A stretch of 64,000 nt of DNA, taken from NCBI GenBank assembly GCA_009667805.1, contig CM019067.1, positions 64,712,637-64,776,636 on the forward strand. Direction: 5' to 3'. This DNA is from Leptobrachium leishanense. Taxonomy: Eukaryota > Chordata > Amphibia > Anura > Megophryidae. The stretch's first letter is position 1; each line of letters begins with the position of its first letter. Both the position numbers and the translations under genes were made by a program. Shown piece by piece: positions 56,336-64,000 of this stretch. The notes under the pieces are model-generated. The model ran no database searches and was not told where the DNA came from. It saw only the letters and a list, made by a program, of their open reading frames with translations.

Positions 56336-56685
56336 TCACTTTAAAGCACAGATTCTGCTCCTTTTTTACACAAGCTTCACTACAATTCTGTCATGCTCAC
56401 TTAATGTTCATGCAACAGTTTCTGATCCTTCTTTTGATGCATTTTTTTAACACAGCTAAATTTAGATTACATTTTAAAAACTGCGGCATTTAGTTGGGAC
56501 AATACTATCAGCAGCCACCAGGTGACAACAGTAACGCTTGGAGTGCGGAGGAGAAGCAGAATTTAAACGCACATGAACATATGGCAATGTTCGTAAATTA
56601 ATATTGGTAATTTCTATAGCGCGCACATATCTACTTAAAATGTGAATAAAACATAGTCTAAGATTCAAGGTTATTTTTATTTTAC

Positions 56686-56763
56686 CTCATTTTCAAAAAA
56701 CCTGTCTTCCAGTGTTTTCTCACCGGTACCAGTTCCAACTCCTTCAAACAATACTTTGTATTC
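56686..56763 (-). CDS. atp6v0d2: V-ATPase V0 subunit d, penultimate exon
   Basis: Encodes 26 residues (EYKVLFEGVG...RFFENE) between acceptor TGTTTAG and donor GTAAAA, phase 0 at both ends. KTLEDRFFE is a family signature. The preceding exon ends ...NVAEYYA, so the joined protein reads smoothly across the intron that holds the CR1 element. Confidence 0.93.
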
Positions 56764-56819
56764 CTAAACACAAGGGAGGCGAAAATAAAGTACTGATTTA
56801 ATTGCATTTCGGGCTTTAC

Positions 56820-56821
<2 letters not shown>

Positions 56822-56855
<34 letters not shown>
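56822..56855. repeat. (TG)n microsatellite
   Basis: Seventeen TG dinucleotides just upstream of the CR1 element. Confidence 0.97.
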
Positions 56856-56859
<4 letters not shown>

Positions 56860-56935
56860 GGTTTTTTTAGGCATTGGAGTGATGGAGATCTTCACCTACA
56901 CATTTTCAGATAATTGTGTCATTTCTCTTTATTAT

Positions 56936-57493
56936 GTAGAGAAATTGTTAGGCAGCACTGCAACCAAGGACAAAAATGAAAAGGTGGGACTTGATAGAAG
57001 GCAATTGTTGCTGGGTGATTCTATCATAAGAGGTGTTGAGCTGGAGAGTAGTGGTTTGGTGAGATGTCTTCCTGGGGCTACTGCTCGTAGAGACAAGAGA
57101 CGTATTCTCAATATTGTCAAACAAGCAAAGCAACAAGGGGAAGTGGACGTTCTAGTCCATCTAGGGACAAATAACTTGGCTAGCAATGAGGTTTCTGAGA
57201 TTAAGGAAGATTTTTGTGTTCTTGGAGGTGAAATACAGCAGATTGCGTCCACTGTGTCATTCTCTGAAGTTTTGCCTGTGCATAACATTCAAGATAGGCA
57301 GATGTGCAATAGGGAATTCAATTTGTGGCTTCGGGAATGGTGTCGGGAGCAAGGATTTGGCTTTGTGTCCCATGATAGCTCTAATTGGAGCAGAAAGGAA
57401 CTGTATAAAAAAGATGGTTTGCATCTTACTCATAGGGGAACATATGTTCTCAGTGAGAAGTTCAAAGGTTTCGCAAAGAAATATTTAAACTAG
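56936..57493 (+). CDS. CR1 ORF1, SGNH esterase-like domain (N-terminally truncated)
   Basis: Blocks of the SGNH hydrolase family are visible: LLLGDSIIRG (block I), LVHLGTNNL (block III) and KKDGLHLTHRG (block V, D and H). Many vertebrate CR1 ORF1 proteins carry such an esterase, possibly acting on membranes or as a nucleoprotein; the exact role is unsettled. The usual N-terminal zinc-finger or coiled-coil part is absent here, so the true start is missing. Confidence 0.8.
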   Translation, partial: VEKLLGSTATKDKNEKVGLDRRQLLLGDSIIRGVELESSGLVRCLPGATARRDKRRILNIVKQAKQQGEVDVLVHLGTNNLASNEVSEIKEDFCVLGGEIQQIASTVSFSEVLPVHNIQDRQMCNREFNLWLREWCREQGFGFVSHDSSNWSRKELYKKDGLHLTHRGTYVLSEKFKGFAKKYLN

Positions 57494-57555
57494 GAGGGGG
57501 GGACAAAAGGGTAAAAAACAATCTGCCCGATTGTCCCCCAAAACTAAATCGGAGG

Positions 57556-60341
57556 GTGCAAGCAACATGCGAGGTAAAAAATGACAAGCTCAGAGTCGTG
57601 TCTACAAATGCTCGCAGTTTAGTCAATAAAATCAATGAACTAGAGGCAATGATGGCAGCTGAAAAAGTAGATTTAGTGGCGGTTACTGAGACATGGTTCA
57701 GTGAGAAAAATAACTGGGACATAACAATACCGGGGTACTCTTTATATAGAAAAGACAGAGAAGGTAGGAAAGGAGGAGGAGTGGCCCTGTATGTGAAAAA
57801 CAACATAAAAACGAACCAAATAAAAGTGAGCGAGGTGAACATAGAGTCAGTTTGGGTTACGCTAACATTTGGCAATCATACAGTAGCTCGTGTAGGTGTG
57901 ATCTATAGACCCCCTGGACAAGCAGAAGAACTAGATAATCTGCTGGTTGAGGAAATAGCCAAAATGGCAATGAAGGGGGAAGTTATTATCATGGGGGACT
58001 TTAATCTTCCTGATGTGAACTGGAAAACCAAAACAGCTGGGTGCACCAGGAGTACAAATATTCTAAACTCCCTACTGGGATTATCTCTAACACAAGTAGT
58101 TGAGGAGCCGACCCGTAAAGAGGCCATATTGGATTTAATACTCACAAATGGAGGTTTGGTATCGGACGTTGTTGTAGATGAAAATTTGGGATCTAGTGAT
58201 CACCAGTCAGTATGGTTTAATATAACAACAGGGATGGAGCCGCACCACACAAAAACAAAAGTTTTAGACTTTAAAAAAACAGATTTTTCTAAAATGAGAT
58301 TTTTGTGAAGGAGTCATTATCAGACTGGAGGAGTTTAAAGGGTGTCCAGGAGAAATGGGATTATTTAAAGGAAGCATTATTGAAGGCCACAGGAAATTGC
58401 ATTCGGCTTGTTAGCAAAAACAAAAAAGGGAAGAAACCACTGTGGTACTCTGCAGAAGTGGCCAAAATAGTGAAGAACAAAAAGATAGCATTCAATAATT
58501 ATAAAAAAACTCAGTGTGAAGAGGATAGGCAAACCTATAAAATTAGGCAGAAAGAGGCAAAGCAATTTATAAGAGCTTCCAAAGCACACGCAGAAGAGAA
58601 AATAGCTCAGTCAGTAAAAAAGGGGGACAAAACATTTTTTAGATACATAAACGAGAAAAGAAAAGTAAAACAAGGATTAGTTAGATTAAAAACAAAGGAA
58701 GGAAGGTATGTAGAAGAGGATAAAGGTCTTGCTGACTGCCTCAATGAATATTTTTGTTCAGTCTTTGCAGAAAAAAAGGAAGGAAAGGGACCTCAGTTAG
58801 GAGAGAACACTAAAGAGACATTTACATATCAGTTTACAGAGGAGGAGGTTCTACAGCAGCTGTCTAAAGTAAAGACAAATAAGTCAATGGGGCCTGATAG
58901 GATCCACCCTAAATTATTAAAAGAGCTCAGTGATGTAATAGCAAAACCATTAACAGATTTATTTAACCAATCCTTGTTAACGGGAGTCGTCCCAGAAGAC
59001 TGGAAATTAGCAAATGTTGTGCCCATTTACAAGAAGGGTAGTAGGGAGGAATCGGGGAACTATAGGCCAGTTAGTCTTACGTCAGTAGTGGGGAAATTAA
59101 TGGAAACCATGTTAAAGGAAAGGATTGTTGAACATCTAAAAACACGTACATTACAGGATCAGAAACAACATGGGTTTACCTCAGGGAGATCATGCCAAAC
59201 TAATCTTATTGATTTTTTTGATTGGGTAACAAAAATAATAGACACAGGTGGTGCAGTAGACATTGCTTATTTAGATTTCAGTAAGGCTTTTGATACTGTT
59301 CCGCATAGAAGGCTTATCAATAAATTGCAATCTTTGAGTTTAGATTCCAATATTGTTGACTGGATTAGGCAGTGGCTGAGTGACAGACAACAGAGGGTTG
59401 TGGTAAATGGAGTTTATTCGGCACAAGGTCTTGTTACCAGTGGGGTACCTCAGGGGTCAGTACTTGGACCCATTCTCTTTAATATTTTTATTAGTGATAT
59501 TGCAGAAGGTATTAATGGAAAAGTATGTCTTTTTGCTGATGACACAAAGATTTGCAACAGGGTTGACGTTCCTGGAGGGATCAGCCAAATGACAAATGAT
59601 TTAGGTAAACTAAAAAAATGGTCGGAGTTGTGGCAATTGAGTTTTAATGTGGATAAGTGCAAGATAATGCACCTGGGACGTAAAAACCCAAGGGCTGAAT
59701 ATAGAATATTTGATACAGTCCTAACCGCAACATCTGAGGAAAGGGATTTAGGGGTCATTATTTCAGAGGATCTAAGGGTAAGTAGTCAATGTAATAGAGC
59801 AGCAGGAAATGCTAGCAGAATGCTTAGTTGTGTAGGGAGAGGTATTAGCAGTAGGAAAAGGGAAGTGCTCATGCCACTGTACAGAGCACTGGTGAGACCT
59901 CACTTGGAGTACTGTGTGCAGTACTGGAGACCGTATCTCCAGAAGGATATAGACATCTTAGAGAGAGTTCAGAGACGGGCTACTAAAATGGTGTACGGCT
60001 TGAAGGAGAAAAGTTACCAGGAAAGGCTTAATGATCTTAACATGTACAGCTTGGAAAAAAGACGAGACAGAGGAGATATGATAGAAACATTTAAATACGT
60101 AAAGGGAATCCACAAGGTAGAGGAAGGGAGTATATTTAAAAGGAAACAAAATAGCAAAACAAGAGGACATAGTCTTAGATTAGAGGGGCAAAGGTTTAAA
60201 AGTAACATCAGGAAGCATTATTTTACTGAGAGGGTGGTGGATACATGGAACAGTCTTCCAGTTGAAGTGGTAGAGGCCAAAACAGTAATTGAATTTAAGC
60301 AAGCATGGGATAGGCATAAGGCTATCCTAAACAAAAGATAA
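57556..60341 (+). pseudogene. CR1 ORF2 (endonuclease plus reverse transcriptase), one frameshift
   Basis: The endonuclease shows LRVVSTNARSL, VTETWF, GGGVALYVK, IIMGDFNLPDVNW and SSDHQSVWF. The RT shows GPDRIHPKLLKEL, YLDFSKAFDTVPH (A), [15 protein letters not shown] (B) and LFADDTKI (C). One base appears to be missing at about 58305, after KMRFL, moving the frame. Otherwise no stop is seen over 2.8 kb. Length and domain order match CR1. Confidence 0.92.
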
Positions 60342-60565
60342 ATCCAGGTAAAGTATCCATGTAATTGGGCAGACTAGATGGGCCGAAAGGTTCTTATCTG
60401 CCGACATTTTTCTATGTTTCTATGTTTCTAGGCTGTTGAAATCAATTTATTCCCTTCAGATCTTTTTTTTTAAACTGGGTTCTTTTGGGCAAAAGTTGAA
60501 TAACTCAGCACATCTGACTGTCAAGATAAGACTCTTTTACTGTATGAAATTTGAAAATTGCACAC

Positions 60566-60742
60566 CGCGTAATATTCTGCTACGTTCTTCACTTGATCGT
60601 AGTCATCAGCATTGGCGAGAAGCGTTAGTCCTTCCGGGTAGAGTCTTCCACATGTTGGGAACAGTGTTTCCCTTTCTTCCTTCTGGAGCTCAGTTCCAAA
60701 TGAATTTATGGTTATGATAAATGCTCGTCTGTCTGCTTCAAA
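60566..60742 (-). CDS. atp6v0d2: V-ATPase V0 subunit d, exon with [19 protein letters not shown]
   Basis: 59 residues in phase 0 at both ends: acceptor GCCTAG, donor GCG|GTGTGC. The segment [19 protein letters not shown] is highly conserved. [11 protein letters not shown] and [13 protein letters not shown] follow as in d subunits. It follows the GC-AG intron described for the next upstream exon. Confidence 0.94.
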
Positions 60743-60939
60743 CTAGGCAAGAGAAGGCATGAGAAATCATTCTAACTTTTATAATATTTTGCAGTTTCAT
60801 CAACGTGACACATGACGTGTGAACAAACCATACATGTTATTCAAGGTACAGGCCAGAATTAAGAAAACTCACTTATGTGTATGGGCTTTAAAGTCTGGAG
60901 GGGACTTCTATGTATTTGAATGCAGAGGTGGCTCTAGTG

Positions 60940-61029
60940 CAGGGATTTCCAAACTCCAGCCCCCAGATGTCAATGAACTACAACTTACATGCTTCCATCT
61001 GGGGGGCCAGAGTTTGGACATCCCTCCTG
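60940..61029. mobile_element. 90-bp hAT-like MITE (CAGGGATTTCCAAACTC)
   Basis: Almost a pure foldback: CAGGGATTTCCAAACTCCAG against CTGGGGGGCCAGAGTTTGGA and CATCCCTCCTG. Duplications are CTCTAGTG and CTTTAGTG (7 of 8). Lies in an intron of atp6v0d2. Confidence 0.9.
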
Positions 61030-62019
61030 CTTTAGTGTGAATATAAGGCTTTAGGAAAAGATCATACATGAGGTCCTCTTTTTGTTTTAAAAATAAATAA
61101 AACAAATTGGAAAAATAACACAATACATTGTATGTAATAAAGGTTTACACTTTTTTGAGGTTTACAGGAATGTGTGAAGGTAGGAGTGGCCCCTGTTTGA
61201 GTGAAGTCTTCAGTGGCTGCCTATTTTCTCTAATTATATTTTGTATAAAAAGCCATTTCTGCGTTATGTGTAGATTTATAAAAGAAAAAAAAGAAGAAAA
61301 AAATGTTCCTGGCGATCAAATTTTGGCATAGAGGCTGTACTGAAAGCAATTCCTCTGTGCCTCGGATTGATTGACAGTAGAGAGGGAAAGAATCCTCTTT
61401 TATGCTGGTCCCCCTTCTGTCCAAGTAGATTATGAAGAAGTGTGAGCAATGAAGCCGCCATACCAGCCTGTGCCATACCAGCCTGTGCCATACTTGGGGA
61501 TATGCTTCACAAATAAGACCAGCTAGTTGGGTAGATAGTGGGGTGCACCAGGGTAATAGAGGTTTCTGCACGTTGGAGCTATCCTCATTACTGAAGAAGG
61601 TGTGAATCTAGATTCTAATTAAATAGTACGATACACCACTTGTACATATATCATAAATCCATGTCAAAACGGGATGTTAAATAATTTCTTTTTCATGTCA
61701 GGTTCACATTAATATGTACGGGTGAACTGACAATTCATGGGGCCCTCTCCTAGCCCAGGGCCTTTAGGTAATTAGTTTTTTTCCTTTCCTCTTTTTTTGA
61801 TTGTTCTGCTCCTCCCTGTTGTATATTCTCTGCATGCAATTGTCATCTCTCTAAACTCTGTATTTTCTTATCCACAGCCACACTTCACTCCTATCCTTCC
61901 CTCTTCTGTCCCACCCGCCTGCCCCATCCACCCTCCCACCCAGCCCCTATCTTAATTAAATAGCCTCCTTTTCTCAGCTGCTTCAATCCTCGCTCGGTTT
62001 AACCTCATCATGCCCAAAC
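61030..62019. other. Intron sequence without recognised element
   Basis: AT-rich intron of atp6v0d2. A short tandem (CATACCAGCCTGTGC, twice) lies near 61460-61490. No conserved exon is seen on either strand. Confidence 0.5.
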
Positions 62020-62486
62020 TCTTGGTCTATCATTATGCAGTGTCTTCTAAATTCTCTCTGGTAATTATCTACATGCTCCCCCTGTTACCTTTTGTTTCAC
62101 TTGCCTTAGTCCCTTAGATTGTAATCTCATGGGATGTCCGGCTGAGCACTGTCACAGATTCCCTATGGATATAGGTATATGATCCCTATATGCAGGGTTG
62201 CCCTAATATTCCAATCCTTGTAGTGGTCGGTTATAGTAACTAAGTAGAGAACAGATTGAAACAAGAGCGTATATATATATGTTAGCAAACAGATGCCAGA
62301 TATCTGTATACAATACTGCAGATCCAGATGACAAACACTGGAGTAGTAGATCGATAGATTCAGAGGTCTAAACGGAAAAGTAATCGATTGCCAAAAGTCA
62401 GGGGTCAAAAACACAAGAATGGTCGATTTCCAAAAGCCAGAGGTCTCTACACAAGAGTAATCGTTATCCAAAGTCAAAGGTCTATG

Positions 62487-62884
62487 TTAATGATCTTAAC
62501 ATGTACAGCTTGGAAAAAAGACGAGACAGAGGAGATATGATAGAAACATTTAAATACATAAAGGGAATCCACAAGGTAGAGGAAGGGAGTATATTTAAAC
62601 GGAAACAAAGTAGCAAAACAAGAGGACATAGTCTTAGATTAGAGGGGCAAAGGTTTAAAAGTAACATCAGGAAGCATTATTTTACTGAGAGGGTGGTGGA
62701 TACATGGAACAGTCTTCCAGTTGAAGTGGTAGAGGCCAAAACAGTAATTGAATTTAAGCAAGCATGGGATAGGCATAAGGCTATCCTAAACAAAAGATAA
62801 TTCAGGTAAAGTATCCATGTAATTGGGCAGACTAGATGGGCCGAAAGGTTCTTATCTGCCGACATTTTCTATGTTTCTATGTTT
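62487..62884 (+). mobile_element. 5'-truncated CR1 LINE, 3' end
   Basis: Begins TTAATGATCTTAACATGTAC and ends with CTATGTTTCTATGTTT. It differs from the corresponding part of the 56.9-60.4 kb CR1 at only a handful of positions. It inserted inside a local 43-bp repeat and encodes the ORF2 C-terminus (EKRRDRGDMIETF). Confidence 0.95.
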
Positions 62885-63206
62885 ATATACAAGAGTAATC
62901 GTCTTCCACAGCCAGAGGTCTATACACAAGAGTAGTCGTTTTCCAAAGCCAAAAGGTCATACACAATCAATATATATATTCAGAACACTTGGGAGTACTG
63001 TGGGAGTGGCAGAACTGGTCTGGGCTAACTGAAGGGCTTATGTACAAAACCACGCGCTTTCCTAATGTGCCCGCCCCTCCGGGCATCAACTGATCGGCGC
63101 CAGCGTGCATTTTATCCGGAGGTACATGACAAGCCCCTGTATAAAGTGCTGTTTTAGCACGACAATTCTTCTACAAGCAGGGCCATCCTTGGGCCATATT
63201 ACATAC

Positions 63207-63304
63207 TTGGTGCTAACTTAACGAGAGCTGTTGTAAACTTCCCAGAGCCATTATAGCCTATGGAGGTTTTCAGTTTGCAACAGCTCTGGTTAAGTTAGCA
63301 CCAA
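63207..63304. mobile_element. Foldback MITE (TTGGTGCTAACTTAACGAGA)
   Basis: The left arm 63207-63233 pairs with the right arm 63278-63304 with two or three mismatches. Outer sequence includes ATTACA and TGTAAT, similar to the TATTACA-rich foldback family at 8275. Confidence 0.7.
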
Positions 63305-63811
63305 CATTGTAATACTGCTCCTTATGTTTTATTACATATTATGTCACCTGTTCGTGCGTCTCCTTTGTAAAGTGCTATGGAATCTGTTGGCGCTGTATAA
63401 GTACCTGTAACTTTAGTGCCCTAATGGTCGTCCGTCCCTGTCAAAATGTTCACTTTTGCGGTATATTGAAGTGGGGTTCAGTTTTCACTTTTTTTGCACT
63501 CCTTCTGGGTGAGATTCACCCACCTTCGTGAAGCTCGATTTAGAGTGACAAAAGTTAAATAGGCACATGGTAAATTAATAAAGTAGGTTGAAAACAGACC
63601 ATCAAGTACGGCCTTCCTCACATCACCGATTCACCTTGACGCTTTGGCCCCAAGCTCAAGTTATGCAAGGATTTCTTACACCGCAACCCCCAAAGTGCAA
63701 ACTATAAAACTCTATTCCCAGATTCCCTAACTCTTAATCTTCCCTTACATTTTTTTTTTTCTAAACGCCTACCGAATGACAAAAGTGAGTTCTATGGAAA
63801 TGTTTACTTGC

Positions 63812-63889
63812 CTCGAGTATAGGACACATAATGTCTTTGGTGCTTCCTCCTTGTTCTTTGCAGAAGTTATAGAATGCTTCCAGGTATGA
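63812..63889 (-). CDS. atp6v0d2: V-ATPase V0 subunit d, exon ending in a GC-AG intron
   Basis: 26 residues: [15 protein letters not shown] to DIMCPILE, preceded by acceptor TTTCTTAG. The donor reads GAG|GCAAGT, so this intron starts with GC, the known minor variant with an otherwise perfect consensus. Using the downstream GT instead would break the conserved ILE|FEADRR junction. The four exons in the window together give about the last 164 of some 350 residues. Upstream exons lie beyond the window. Confidence 0.92.
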
Positions 63890-64000
63890 CTAAGAAAATA
63901 AAAGAACAGAAAAAAGCATAAAGTGTAAACTGATATCATTTCCTCTTGGAATTGTAAAATAGTCCATTGTCACATGCCAAACCTAAATGCTTATCCGCAG

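Larger units (their letters stand above)
56936..60430 (+). mobile_element. CR1-clade LINE, nearly complete, antisense in the atp6v0d2 intron
   Basis: Contains most of ORF1, all visible domains of ORF2 and a CR1 3' end (GGGCAGACTAGATGGGCCGA, then TTCTATGTTTCTATGTTTCT octamers). The 5' edge is not sharp and is placed where ORF1 similarity begins. Only one frame break was seen in ORF2. A 3' fragment about 98-99 percent similar by eye lies at 62487-62884, so the lineage was recently active. Confidence 0.92.
62020..63412 (+). mobile_element. L2-type 3' end split by later insertions
   Basis: The first part (about 62020-62152) has the L2-tail motif CCCTTAGATTGTAATCTCAT. The end resumes at about 63350-63412 with AAAGTGCTATGGAATCTGTT and GGCGCTGTATAAGTACC. 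Between them lie about 1.2 kb of other sequence starting TGTCACAG. That sequence includes a local repeat of about 43 bp (CAAGAGTAATCG with CCAAAG(C/T)CA(A/G)AG), a CR1 fragment and a foldback element. The left insertion edge is uncertain. Confidence 0.5.

Noticed and set aside
56115..56493. Frames across the telomere-like repeat
   Set aside because: Hydrophobic repeat proteins caused by the repeat period only.

Overview
The window is vertebrate genomic DNA, most likely from a frog or other amphibian. Four exons of a V-ATPase d-subunit gene (best match atp6v0d2, minus strand) establish that the host is a vertebrate. The mix of repeats points to Amphibia by inference: L2, CR1 and Rex1-like LINEs, a Penelope-like element (PLE), a Ty3/gypsy chromovirus, Tc1, many hAT and PIF/Harbinger-like elements, and TTAA-flanked MITEs. 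I see no prokaryotic gene, CRISPR array or operon. The window is otherwise almost entirely transposable elements and tandem repeats.

Layout. 1-6 kb: three large minisatellite arrays (about 23, 32 and 29-34 bp units), a 290-bp palindrome, and a CpG-rich, promoter-like stretch at 5.87-6.15 kb. 6.6-9.1 kb: MITEs and foldback elements. 9.1-30.9 kb: one nested transposon complex. A hAT-like non-autonomous element (9114-30930) received an L2 LINE, which was itself hit by a MITE. It also received a 16.4-kb PLE interval. The PLE contains a Tc1 transposon, a minisatellite-bearing hAT element and a gypsy chromovirus, and the chromovirus holds another minisatellite-bearing hAT element between gag and pol. 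Target-site duplications (TSDs) define the edges of most layers, so relative ages can be read off. 31-37.9 kb: a Rex1-like LINE 3' end, a 1578-bp unit present 2.5 times, and a minus-strand L1-like insertion. 38-53 kb: solo-LTR candidates, short hAT and Harbinger-like MITEs, and a 1.2-kb TTAA-flanked element made of about nine consecutive hairpins. 53.4-55.05 kb: a hAT element nested inside another hAT element. 55.1-64 kb: the 3' half of atp6v0d2, with a nearly complete antisense CR1 LINE in one intron.

The clearest discoveries are (i) the nested complex with its preserved TSDs, including an empty-site control inside the window; (ii) non-autonomous hAT elements that repeatedly carry long minisatellite arrays beside GC-rich palindromes or related internal tandem repeats; (iii) the hairpin-chain TTAA element with diverged relatives at 33.0 and 48.8 kb. 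Most retroelement and transposase reading frames carry single-base frameshifts, even where the element looks young, so base-level assembly error should be kept in mind. Family names rest on recognised motifs, TSD length and terminal sequence; no database search was possible.
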